From NCBI GenBank assembly GCA_051209155.1, contig JBPJGB010000004.1: a DNA stretch of 64,000 nucleotides; one strand, given 5' to 3'. The position numbers and the translations under genes were made by a program. The notes under the pieces were generated by a model that was not told the DNA's origin, made no database searches, and saw only the letters and a program-made list of their open reading frames with translations. This DNA is from Actomonas sp051209155. Its GTDB lineage: Bacteria; Verrucomicrobiota; Verrucomicrobiia; Opitutales; Opitutaceae. Position 1 is the stretch's first letter, and each line of letters begins with the position of its first letter. This document shows, in pieces, positions 26,509 to 34,090 of the stretch.

Positions 26509-26722
26509 ACCACTGATGTCACAAATGGGCACAGATCCGAGGGGCAACGAAGACGCGGTCGGGGATCGCCGCGATCGCGGGACAGGCGTCCGCGTCCACC
26601 ATGCGTTGATTAGGTGGACGTCGACCTCCGGACGGCGTGAGGGCGGTGGAGTGGATCTGTGTTTCTCTGTGAAATTGCCTCGGCGCTGCGCCCCTCGGGT
26701 GTCGCTTCGCTCGGTAGTGGTT
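26509..26722. repeat. Family A dispersed repeat, copy 1
   Basis: The left arm ACCACTGATGTCACAAATG with GGGCACAGATCC is matched by the right arm GGATCTGTGTTTCTCTGTG. Between them lies the conserved core (GATCGCCGCG, GGGACAGGCGTCCGCG, then a hairpin GTCCACC/GGTGGAC and CGACCTCCGGACGGCGTGA). The right end carries an extra GCGCCCCTCGGGTGTCGC module through GTAGTGGTT, which appears reverse-complemented at the left end of copy 2 (33161). Confidence 0.82.
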
Positions 26723-26870
26723 AAATTTCGATTGGTCGGCCGGTGGTTTGCGCGAAACCCGTCAACCGGGTGTGAAAATCGTGGGAGCGCCCGCGGGCGG
26801 GCGCTTGCGTGGCGGCGATCCTCGGGTTTTGGCGTGCTTTTCGGCGAAAGCCTCACAAGGTGAGCGGCTT

Positions 26871-27689
26871 ATGTATCAAAGTTATTACGGCCTCTCCGAG
26901 ATGCCGTTTAACATCACCCCGGATCCCAAGTTCCTTTACTTGAGCCCCACCCACCAAGAGGCGTTGCAGCACCTGCTCTATGGTCTGCAGGAGCGCAAGG
27001 GGTTCATCGTGCTGGTGGGCGAGGTCGGTTGTGGGAAAACCACCCTGTGCCGCCGCCTGCTCAATGAACTGGAGGACTCTGAGTGGGATACGGCGCTCAT
27101 TCTCAATCCTCGCGTCAATGAGACTGAGATGCTGCGCGCCATCCTGCGCGAGTTGGGCGAGGAGACCACGCGGGATGTGGGCCTCCACGATTTGATTGCC
27201 CACATGCAGGAAGTGCTGCTGCAACGCATCGCGGCCGGGCGGGAGATCGTGCTCATCGTGGATGAGGCCCAGAACTTGTCCTTCGAGGTGCTCGAGCAGA
27301 TCCGCCTGATTTCAAACCTCGAGACCGACAAGCAGAAGCTCCTGCAGATCGTCCTCATGGGCCAGCCGGAACTGAAGGATATCCTCGCGCTCCCCGAACT
27401 GCGGCAACTGCGCCAGCGCATCCTGGTGCACTACGAGTTGAAGCCGCTGACGCGCAACGACGTCGCTCACTACATCCGCCACCGCCTCACCTTGGCTGGC
27501 AGTCAGGGGCGGCCCCAGTTCACGAGTTGGGCGGCCCGCAAAATCCACCGCTTCTCCAGCGGCATTCCCCGCATCATCAACAACGTCTGCGACAAATCGC
27601 TTCTCGCTTCCTTCATCCGCGAATCGGACGAAGTGACCTACTGGGATGTGAGGCGTGCGATCAAGGACGTCAGAAAGTTAACTTTCTAG
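26871..27689 (+). CDS. ExeA/GspA-type AAA ATPase
   Basis: A 272-residue protein from ATG 26871 (MYQSYYGLSEMPFNITPDPK), with AAGGTG shortly upstream. The opening FxITPDPKFLYLS motif is typical of ExeA-like ATPases. Walker A is GEVGCGKT (50-57), Walker B is VLIVDEAQNL (about 127-136), and an AAA sensor and winged-helix region follow. ExeA works with ExeB/GspB at the inner membrane and peptidoglycan to assemble type II secretion or pilus secretins. Its partner-like gene lies at 28290, separated by a repeat element carrying a four-helix-bundle gene. The C-terminal peptidoglycan-binding domain of long ExeA forms is absent. Confidence 0.87.
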   Translation: MYQSYYGLSEMPFNITPDPKFLYLSPTHQEALQHLLYGLQERKGFIVLVGEVGCGKTTLCRRLLNELEDSEWDTALILNPRVNETEMLRAILRELGEETTRDVGLHDLIAHMQEVLLQRIAAGREIVLIVDEAQNLSFEVLEQIRLISNLETDKQKLLQIVLMGQPELKDILALPELRQLRQRILVHYELKPLTRNDVAHYIRHRLTLAGSQGRPQFTSWAARKIHRFSSGIPRIINNVCDKSLLASFIRESDEVTYWDVRRAIKDVRKLTF

Positions 27690-28289
27690 GGACTGGTTGC
27701 TGGAGGCTGGTCACAATGGGAACTCGGATCTGGAAACTCGAAGCTAGTTGCTGGTGGATCAGGGCATCGAAGAACTCTAGGTCGCAACCCGCTAGCAACG
27801 ACTTACCCTGAAGATCATGTCCTATAAATCGTTGGAAGTATATCAGCGGGCTCACGCCTCTGGGCTCGCTTGTCACGAACTGAGTCTGCGGCTACCGAAG
27901 TTTGAGCTTTACGAAACCGGTAGTCAGTTGCGGCGGGCGTCAAAGTCGGTCTCCGCGAACATAGTCGAGGGGTATGGACGACGTGAATACCCTCAGGACT
28001 ACCTCCGCTACCTGATTGTGGCGCGTGCTTCGAACGATGAGACGTTGGAATGGCTTACGTATGTCGCGGAGTGTTACGTCGATCTTAAGCCTGCGGTTGA
28101 GGCACTCATCGCAGACAATGAAACAGTCGGTCGTATGCTGACTCGGTTGATTCAGTCGCAAAGTGCTTCGACGACTTCCTAACTCCGACTGACCGATCCA
28201 GTCAGCAGGCACCAGCAACCACGATCTGGAAAACCAGCGCTCTATCTTCAGCCCCCAGTTTCCAGCTCCCAGCAACCACCACCCAGACC
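27690..28289. repeat. Inverted-arm repeat element (family C) carrying a four-helix-bundle gene
   Basis: The left arm (about 27692-27760) has GACTGGTTGCTGGAGGCTGG and GATCTGGAAACTCGAAGC. The right arm (about 28200-28285) has the reverse sense: its complement reads GGTGGTTGCTGGGAGCTGG, then GAAACTGGGGGC and GGTTGCTGGTGCC. The only gene inside is the four-helix-bundle protein at 27817-28182. The element lies exactly between exeA and the gspB-like gene, splitting what is normally a gene pair. Confidence 0.68.
27817..28182 (+). CDS. Four-helix-bundle protein (S23/TIGR02436 family)
   Basis: A 121-residue protein. It shows the family start SYKSLEVYQRAH, the core GSQLRRASKSVSANIVEGYG (about 35-54) and RREYPQDYLRYLIVARASNDE (about 55-75), with a C-terminal helix IADNETVGRMLTRLI. 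The family is related to proteins encoded by 23S rRNA intervening sequences and to the Avd accessory protein of diversity-generating retroelements. Members are pentameric bundles, but most have no known role. No reverse transcriptase is in the window. It is the sole gene of an inverted-repeat element; a decayed relative is at 21687-22134. Confidence 0.88.
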   Translation: MSYKSLEVYQRAHASGLACHELSLRLPKFELYETGSQLRRASKSVSANIVEGYGRREYPQDYLRYLIVARASNDETLEWLTYVAECYVDLKPAVEALIADNETVGRMLTRLIQSQSASTTS

Positions 28290-29345
28290 ATGAGTTTAAT
28301 CAACGAAGCCCTTAAAAAAGCGCAGAAGCAGCGTGCGGCGGAGGACGCCGCCAAGTCGGGCGCCGTGCTTCCGCCGGGGGCGGGGGAGTTGAATGCGGGG
28401 GGCACGCCGCCGGCTCCACCGCGGCCACCGCAGGCGCCGGCGTCGGGTGGGGCGTTTGGAGACGATGCAGGCGGGGGACGCATCGATCCCTTGGTTGCGG
28501 CGCGCACTCGGCGGTCAGGCGGTGGACTTTCGCGGTGGGCTCTTCCGGCTGGCGTGGGGTTGGTGTTGCTGGTGGCAGGGGGCTGGTGGCTGGGACGGGG
28601 AGGCGACGGCGATGCCGATGGCGTCGTCGGAAATGCTGACGCGGGTCTGGCGAGCCAGACCCCTACAGCAGACGGTGGGAATGTAGGGGCGTTGCTTGCA
28701 ACGCCCGGTGAGGGTGAGGCCGTGCGCCAGACTAAGGATGCAGATCTGGCGATCACCGCGGTCGCAGGACAGGGCCAGGCCACTACAGAGGCGCAAGGGC
28801 CAATCGAGGAGGTCGCGATTCCGACCGTTTCCATTGGTCCGTCTCAGCCTGCTGCCGCCGCGGTGGAAAGCGTCGAGACCGATACGTCTCCGAAAATTGT
28901 GTCGGTGCCGGAGCGCGCTTCGTCATCGCCGCAGAATGAGGTTGGCGGTGTTGAGCCTACGCGGGTGACCTCGAGTCTCCCATCCGCCGCTCCGGTGCCT
29001 GAGCCACGATCTCAGACCTTGTCGGCTGAGCCACCTGGCGAGATTCCGACGCGGGCGGCGGGGGGCGGCTTGACCATCCTGAGCGACACGGAAGCGCGGA
29101 GCTCGGCGAGGGCGGCCGGTGGCACGGCGGTCCAACCGCAGGAGGTGGTGTTGCGTTATTTGGAGCGTGCTCGTGTGACGGGCGTGCGGCTGTCGACGAC
29201 CGATCCGAAGGTGCTCTTCAACGACCGCGTGTATCGCCTGAACGATGTGGTCGACCGCGATCTGCAGTTGCGAGTGATCGGCATCGCCGATCGCGAGCTG
29301 CGGTTCCAGGACGCGCAGGGGTATGTTTACACGAAGAGCTTTTAG
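28290..29345 (+). CDS. GspB-like general secretion protein
   Basis: A 351-residue protein. The N-terminal MSLINEALKKAQKQR is the classic start of ExeB/GspB proteins. A Pro/Gly/Ala-rich cytoplasmic stretch is followed by one membrane helix (about 83-102, GVGLVLLVAGGWWLG). A long Ser/Pro/Ala-rich periplasmic linker leads to a C-terminal domain (about 285-351) with ARVTGVRLSTTDPKVLFNDR and YRLNDVVDRDL. It is the expected partner of the ExeA ATPase at 26871. Residues about 119-139 are encoded by a palindromic repeat that also occurs in intergenic DNA (36295-36354), so the linker has taken up an invading repeat in frame. Confidence 0.78.
   Translation: MSLINEALKKAQKQRAAEDAAKSGAVLPPGAGELNAGGTPPAPPRPPQAPASGGAFGDDAGGGRIDPLVAARTRRSGGGLSRWALPAGVGLVLLVAGGWWLGRGGDGDADGVVGNADAGLASQTPTADGGNVGALLATPGEGEAVRQTKDADLAITAVAGQGQATTEAQGPIEEVAIPTVSIGPSQPAAAAVESVETDTSPKIVSVPERASSSPQNEVGGVEPTRVTSSLPSAAPVPEPRSQTLSAEPPGEIPTRAAGGGLTILSDTEARSSARAAGGTAVQPQEVVLRYLERARVTGVRLSTTDPKVLFNDRVYRLNDVVDRDLQLRVIGIADRELRFQDAQGYVYTKSF
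28643..28706. repeat. Palindromic repeat (family F) inside the gspB-like coding region
   Basis: GGTCTGGCGAGCCAGACC is a near-perfect palindrome. After a TACAG...TGTAG stretch it is followed by a second palindrome, GGGGCGTTGCTTGCAACGCC. The same two-hairpin unit lies in the gap before ispE. Here its frame stays open and encodes part of the protein's linker. Confidence 0.75.
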
Positions 29346-29349
29346 GCTC

Positions 29350-29535
29350 TTCGTGAGTCTAAAAGTCGAAAAGTCGAGTCTGCGGGAGGGCCCGCGCCCC
29401 TGTGTGGGCGAAGAATGGCCGCAAAAAGGCGCAAAAGGCGCAAGAAGGTAGGGACGGACCGCTGGGCCGGCCGTGGTTCGACGGCGGGCATTCGCCGATT
29501 TCTTGTGAATTTTGCGTCTCTTTGCGGCTAAAGAA
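29350..29535. repeat. Family B repeat, copy 1 (with GTC-rich lead)
   Basis: A lead of GTCTAAAAGTCGAAAAGTCG and CTGCGGGAGGGCCCGC (29357-29396) precedes GGCCGCAAAAAGGCGCAAAA. A partial copy of the palindrome follows (GTAGGGACGGACCGCTGGGC), and the end TTTTGCGTCTCTTTGCGGC is complementary to the GCCGCAAAAAGGCGCA arm. The palindrome's second half is missing. Confidence 0.7.
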
Positions 29536-29544
29536 ACAAGCCGA

Positions 29545-31173
29545 TTACGGCGCCTTCACGTCGGCGAACTTCCAAGGGAAGTTGTCGAGCGGGGTGGAGT
29601 GGTAGTTCGTCACCACGTCTCGGTTGATCAGGCGGACACGAGTGTAGTGGTAGATGGGCATGATGGGCATGTCCTCGAGGAGGATCTTTTCCATCTGGTT
29701 GTAGATCGCGAAGCGGGCTTCGTCGGATGGCGCATCGAGGGATTCCGCGAGCAGCTCATCGTAACGCGCATTGCTCCAACCCGTGTCGTTGTTGCCGCCG
29801 CCGGTTTCCCAGAGGTCGAGGAAGACGTGCGGGTCGACGTAGTCAGCGATCCAGCCGGCGCGGGAGATCGTGAAGTCGAGGTTGTCCTGGGCGTCGAGGT
29901 AGACCTTCCACTCCTGGTTGTAGAGGCCGATGTCGATGCCGAGGTTCTGCCGCCACATCTGCTGGATGGCTTCGGCGATGACCTTGTGCTTCTCGGAGCT
30001 GTTGTAGAGCACGTCGATCTTGGGGAACCCCTCGCCGTTCGGGAATCCGGCTTCGGCGAGCAGGCGTTTGGCTTCAGCGAGGTCGGCCTCGAAGGGATGT
30101 TCGGAGACGTAGGACAACACCCCCGGCGGCACGGCGGTGTAGGCCGGCGTCTCGTTGGCGAGGGTGACTTTCTCCACCAGGCTTTCGCGGTCGATGGCGT
30201 AGGTCAGGGCCTTGCGCACGCGCGGGTCCGTGAGCGGCGGACGCGTGGTGTTGAAACGGTAGAAATAGATGCCGTTGTAGGGCGCGATCTCGAGGTCGTT
30301 GGGGCGCTCGGCCTGATAAAACGGAATCTTCGCCAGCGGCACCTCGTTGGTCACGTGAAGCTGCCCCGTGCGGAACATGCGCTCCTCCGTGTCGATGCTT
30401 TCGATCGGATAAAAATGAATCTGGTCGAGCTTGACCGTTTCGCGGTCCCAGTAGGTCGGCGACTTTTCCACCACGATCTTGCGGTTGGGCAGCCATTCCT
30501 TGAGCACGAAGGGACCGTTGCCGACGAAGTTCTCGGGGCGGGTCCAGCGTGAGCCGCGGGTGGCAAAATCGCCGACCTGCTCAATGACCTTCACCGGCAC
30601 CGGATACCAGGCGTAGTGATTCAGGGCGTGGAGCAGGAAGGGGGTCGGCTGACGAAGGGTGAGCTCAAGGGTGTGGTCATCGATGGCCTTGAAGCCGGTC
30701 TGGCTGAAATCGGTGAGCTTGCCGGCCTGGTAATCCTCGGCGCCGACCACGTGATACAACATGTAGGCGTATTCCGCCGCCAAGGACGGGGTGAGGATGC
30801 GGCGATAGGATTCGGTGAAATCGGTGGCCGTGATGGTGTCACCGTTGGACCACTTGGCGTTCGGATTGAGGTGGAAGGTGTAAACGAGTCCGTCGTCCGA
30901 GATGTCCCAGGATTGGGCGACGCCCGGGATGATGTTCAGGTCCGGGTCTTCGGAGACCAGACCCTCCAGCAGCGACTTGACGATGCGGTGCTCGATGGTG
31001 CCGGTGACGACCTGTGGGTCGATGTCCTGTGGTTCGGCGCCGTTGCCGAAGTGCAGGACCTTGAGGTCGCCATCCGACCCGGCGGAGCCCGAGCCGCCGC
31101 AGCCGGCGAGGAGGAAAGGGAGGAGCACGCTGGCAGTGAGCGCCGAGAGCGAACGAAGTTTGGAGGTCAGCAT
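29545..31173 (-). CDS. Oligopeptide-binding lipoprotein (OppA/SBP_bac_5 family)
   Basis: A 542-residue protein. It has an N-terminal lipoprotein signal with lipobox LLAGC (Cys about 25), then the class C solute-binding fold starting VLHFGNGAEPQDIDPQVVTG. The family signature region around GLVSEDPDLNIIPGVAQSWD and YTFHLNPNAKWSNGDTITA is clear. It captures oligopeptides in the periplasm for an ABC importer. No permease or ATPase gene is nearby. A paralogue of similar length lies directly upstream (31490-33127), 316 bp away and on the same strand. Confidence 0.9.
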   Translation of the reverse strand: MLTSKLRSLSALTASVLLPFLLAGCGGSGSAGSDGDLKVLHFGNGAEPQDIDPQVVTGTIEHRIVKSLLEGLVSEDPDLNIIPGVAQSWDISDDGLVYTFHLNPNAKWSNGDTITATDFTESYRRILTPSLAAEYAYMLYHVVGAEDYQAGKLTDFSQTGFKAIDDHTLELTLRQPTPFLLHALNHYAWYPVPVKVIEQVGDFATRGSRWTRPENFVGNGPFVLKEWLPNRKIVVEKSPTYWDRETVKLDQIHFYPIESIDTEERMFRTGQLHVTNEVPLAKIPFYQAERPNDLEIAPYNGIYFYRFNTTRPPLTDPRVRKALTYAIDRESLVEKVTLANETPAYTAVPPGVLSYVSEHPFEADLAEAKRLLAEAGFPNGEGFPKIDVLYNSSEKHKVIAEAIQQMWRQNLGIDIGLYNQEWKVYLDAQDNLDFTISRAGWIADYVDPHVFLDLWETGGGNNDTGWSNARYDELLAESLDAPSDEARFAIYNQMEKILLEDMPIMPIYHYTRVRLINRDVVTNYHSTPLDNFPWKFADVKAP

Positions 31174-31243
31174 GCGCCCAAGACAGCCAAGAGTGGGCGA
31201 GGTTCAAGCGGTTTAGGCAGGCAGCGCGGATGCGCTGCGGTCT

Positions 31244-31497
31244 AGAGGTCGGAAAGTCTGAATGTCTAATGGTCGAGTCTGCGGGAGGCCCCGCACTCCG
31301 TCGGAAGAAAATGGCCGCAAACGGAGCGCGCAGCGCGCAGATGGTGCGACGCGTGCGTCGTGCCCAAGGGGGGGACTGAGGCGGGAGCCCTTCAGGGCAG
31401 CCGAAGAAACAAAGACGCAAAAGCCGCAAATGGGTAGGGACGGACCGCTGGGCCGTCCGTGGTTCGGCGGCGGGCCCAGCGGTCCCGCCCTACCTTG
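31244..31497. repeat. Family B repeat, copy 2
   Basis: The lead GTCGAGTCTGCGGGAGG is followed by a GCCGCAAACGGAGCGCGC stretch and, after a long insert, AGACGCAAAAGCCGCAAATG. A complete palindrome spans 31434-31493, with arms GTAGGGACGGACCGCTGGGC and GCCCAGCGGTCCCGCCCTAC. The CTA at 31490-31492 is the complement of the stop codon of the upstream oppA paralogue, so the repeat supplies that gene's 3' end. The rest of the 316-bp gap has no gene. Confidence 0.78.
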
Positions 31498-33127
31498 CCG
31501 GCTCCAGCCACACGTGTTTGTAGGGGTGGTGGTCGAGGAGGGTCGGATGCCAGCCGCGGACCGCCGGATCGATGGCGAAGACGTGGGTGAAGGTGAAGAG
31601 GGGGAGGACGGGGGCGCCGTCGAGCAGGCGTTGTTCGGCTTGGCGCAGGAACGCTTGGCGGGCGGCGCGGTCGGTCGTGCGGGCGGCCTGATCGAGCAGG
31701 GCGTCGAAAGCGGGATCGGCCCAGCCGGTGTAGTTGTTGCCGCTGTCGCCGCGCATGATGTCGAGGAAGGAAGTCGGGTCGTCGTAGTCGGCGATCCAGA
31801 CCGAGCGCAGGATGTCGTAGACGCCGCTGCGGCGAGTTTGCAGGACCGACTTGTTTTCCATGTTGCGCAAGGTGACCGTGAGCCCGAGTTCGCGCTGCCA
31901 CATGGCCTGAATCGCCTCCGCGACCAGTTGGTGGTTTTCGGAGGTGTTGAACAGGATCTCGACGGTCGGTGCACCCGCGCCATCCGGGAAACCGGCGTCG
32001 GCCAACAACTCGCGGGCGGCGGCGTAGTCCAGCAAGGGCGGGGTCGGTGGTTCGTATCCGCTGCCGGTGCCGCGCGGCACAAATGCGGCGTGGGGGATCT
32101 GGCCGCCGCGCAGGATGTTTTCGACGATGGCGGTGCGGTCGATGGCGAGGTTGAGGGCCCGACGCACGCGGACGTCGGCCAGAAATTCCCGCCGGGTGTT
32201 TAGGCGGAAGAAGTAGGTGCCGAGGTAGGGATCGATGCGGAGTTTATTCGGCGCGTCGGCGCGGTAGGTTTCGATCTTGGCGGCGGGCAGGGCGTCGGTG
32301 AGGTGGATCTGGCCGGAACGAAAGGCGCGTTCCTCGGTGTCGACGCCTTCGAAGGGATGAAAGTGGATCGCCTGCAGCCGCACGGTGGCCGCGTCCCAGT
32401 AGTGCGGGTTGCGGGTGGCGATGATGCGCTCGCCGTGACGCCAATCGCTTAATTGAAACGGACCGTTGCTGACCATGGTGCCAACCCGCGCCCAGGGCGT
32501 GTTGCGATCGAGCGGATCGCCCACCGCGCGGATCGAAGGCAGGTGGACGGGATACCACATCCAGTGTTGCAGGAGGGAGAGGAAGTAGGGGGCGGGATAG
32601 GCGAGCGTGACCTCGAGGGTGGAGTCGTCTGGCGCGGCGATGCCGACGGTGGAGAAGTCGGTGGTCTCGCCGCGATGATAGGCTTCGGCGCCAGCCAGCA
32701 CGTAGAGGAGGTTGGCGTAATCGGCGCCGAGTTGGGGGGAGAGCACGCGCTGCCAGGAGGCGATGAAGTCCTGCGCCGTGACCGGGTCGCCGTTGGACCA
32801 ACGGGCGTCTGCGCGCAGGTGGAAGGTGTAGTGCAGGCCATCGGCGGACACGTCCCAGCGGGAGGCGACGCCGGGGACCGGGGAGAGATCGACAGGGTCT
32901 TCGGCGACGAGGCCTTCATAGAGCGCACTGAGCACGTTGTAGTCCGTTGTCCCGGTGGCGAGGTGAGGGTCGAGGTTCGCCAGCGCCGGTCCCATGCCGC
33001 GGTGCAGGGTCTGCGTGCGGTTGCCGGACTCGACGTTCGTCTCACGCGGTTTGCAGCCAGCAAAGAGGAGACACGAGATAGCGAGGCAGGCAGAGAGGTA
33101 GGACCACGAAGGGAGTCGGAGAGGCAC
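31490..33127 (-). CDS. Oligopeptide-binding lipoprotein, second OppA paralogue
   Basis: A 545-residue protein with lipobox LLFAGC (Cys about 25) and the same fold as its neighbour: RGMGPALANLDPHLATGTTD, GLVAEDPVDLSPVPGVASRW and YTFHLRADARWSNGDPVTAQ. It is a periplasmic peptide-binding component. The pair probably arose by tandem duplication, then diverged; a dispersed repeat separates them. The last codons and stop fall in the palindromic arm of that repeat, so the C-terminus (VWLEPAR) may have been trimmed or changed by its insertion. Confidence 0.9.
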   Translation of the reverse strand: MPLRLPSWSYLSACLAISCLLFAGCKPRETNVESGNRTQTLHRGMGPALANLDPHLATGTTDYNVLSALYEGLVAEDPVDLSPVPGVASRWDVSADGLHYTFHLRADARWSNGDPVTAQDFIASWQRVLSPQLGADYANLLYVLAGAEAYHRGETTDFSTVGIAAPDDSTLEVTLAYPAPYFLSLLQHWMWYPVHLPSIRAVGDPLDRNTPWARVGTMVSNGPFQLSDWRHGERIIATRNPHYWDAATVRLQAIHFHPFEGVDTEERAFRSGQIHLTDALPAAKIETYRADAPNKLRIDPYLGTYFFRLNTRREFLADVRVRRALNLAIDRTAIVENILRGGQIPHAAFVPRGTGSGYEPPTPPLLDYAAARELLADAGFPDGAGAPTVEILFNTSENHQLVAEAIQAMWQRELGLTVTLRNMENKSVLQTRRSGVYDILRSVWIADYDDPTSFLDIMRGDSGNNYTGWADPAFDALLDQAARTTDRAARQAFLRQAEQRLLDGAPVLPLFTFTHVFAIDPAVRGWHPTLLDHHPYKHVWLEPAR

Positions 33128-33160
33128 GAAAGGAATGCTGAGAGGCAGACGCGTTTTTTA

Positions 33161-33406
33161 AACCACTTTCGAGCGAAGCGACACCCGAGAGGCGAAGCGC
33201 CGAGGCAATTGCACAGATGAGCACAGATACCGGGAGGCAAAGGGCCGTCGGCGTGGAGGAGGAGAGGCACATGAAACACGCGGCCGGGGATCGCCGCGTT
33301 CGCGGGACAGGCGTCCGCGTCCACCTTGCGGTGAGTGGGTGGACGAGGACCTCCGGACGGCGTCTGGCGGTGGAGTGGATCTGCGGATATCGGCGTGATC
33401 TGCGGT
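33161..33406. repeat. Family A dispersed repeat, copy 2
   Basis: It begins AACCACTTTCGAGCGAAGCG plus ACACCCGAGAGGCGAAGCGC, the reverse complement of the extra module at the right end of copy 1. GCACAGATGAGCACAGAT and the common core (GATCGCCGCGTTCGCGGGAC, then the GTCCACC/GGTGGAC hairpin) follow. It ends GGATCTGCGGATATCGGCG and ATCTGCGGT. It fills most of the 320-bp gap between oppA and ispF, where no gene is seen. Confidence 0.82.
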
Positions 33407-33447
33407 GCAAACCTCGCCCGTTGGCCTACGCTGAGTGTTGGGATTTC

Positions 33448-33945
33448 TCATCCACCGCTCGCAGCCGAGCGATGGATGAGCGCGACGGCGTGGGCGGCGA
33501 TGGCTTCGGCGCGGCCCAGGCTGCCCGCGCCTTCGTTGGTGGTGGCCTTCAAGCCAAGCTGCTCGACGGTGACGCCGGCGGAGGCGGCGAGGCGCGCTTT
33601 CATTTCGGCGAGCACGGGCGCGATCTTGGGTTTCTCCGCGATGAGGGACGCATCGATGTTACCGATCTCCCAGCCGCGGGTCCGCAGTTCCGCGGCGACG
33701 CGGGCGAGGAGTTTCTGGGAGTCGATGTCCTTGAAGGCCGGGTCGTCGTTGGGGAAAAAGTGGCCGATGTCGGGCAGCCCCGCCGCGCCCAGCAGGGCGT
33801 CGCAAATGGCGTGGGTGAGCGCGTCGGCATCGGAGTGGCCGTCGAGTCCGTAAGGCACCTCAAAGCGCACGCCGCCGAGCACCATCGGGCGTCCCGCCAC
33901 GATGCGATGAATGTCGTAACCGTGGCCAATGCGGAAGGGATTCAT
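33448..33945 (-). CDS. ispF: 2-C-methyl-D-erythritol 2,4-cyclodiphosphate synthase
   Basis: A 165-residue protein from ATG 33945 (a GTG codon precedes it). It cyclises CDP-ME-2-phosphate to MEcPP in the MEP isoprenoid pathway and works as a trimer. The zinc-binding GHGYDIH (Asp-x-His, about 7-13) and DIGHFFPNDDPAFKDIDS are present, with HSDADALTHAICDALLGAAG between and the C-terminal ATTNEGAGSLGRAEAIAAHA. It lies close to ispD on the same strand, with a repeat between them; ispE is about 2.6 kb away on the opposite strand. Confidence 0.95.
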   Translation of the reverse strand: MNPFRIGHGYDIHRIVAGRPMVLGGVRFEVPYGLDGHSDADALTHAICDALLGAAGLPDIGHFFPNDDPAFKDIDSQKLLARVAAELRTRGWEIGNIDASLIAEKPKIAPVLAEMKARLAASAGVTVEQLGLKATTNEGAGSLGRAEAIAAHAVALIHRSAASGG

Positions 33946-33952
33946 CACGGAA

Positions 33953-34082
33953 TAGCCGCAAAAAGGCGCAAGAGGCGCAAAGAGGAAATGCGGTGTTGAG
34001 GTAGGGACGGACCGCTGGGCCGTCCGGATGGTGAACCGAACTCTACGTTCGGCGGCGGGCCCAGCGGTCCCGCCCTACCTTA
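33953..34082. repeat. Family B repeat, copy 3, between ispD and ispF
   Basis: GCCGCAAAAAGGCGCAAGAG leads into the palindrome with arms GTAGGGACGGACCGCTGGGC (34001) and GCCCAGCGGTCCCGCCCTAC (ending about 34078). The loop here differs from copy 2 (GATGGTGAACCGAACTCTAC). A large stem in the ispD-ispF transcript would result. Confidence 0.8.
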
Positions 34083-34090
34083 AGACCGAC

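Noticed and set aside
27817..28182. Avd protein of a diversity-generating retroelement
   Set aside because: The fold family is shared, but there is no reverse transcriptase or template/variable repeat pair nearby.
29512..30552. Long + strand frame of about 346 codons antisense to the oppA gene
   Set aside because: It mirrors the real minus-strand gene. Its protein is a Val/Glu/Gly/His-rich string without family motifs, as produced by GC-rich antisense frames.
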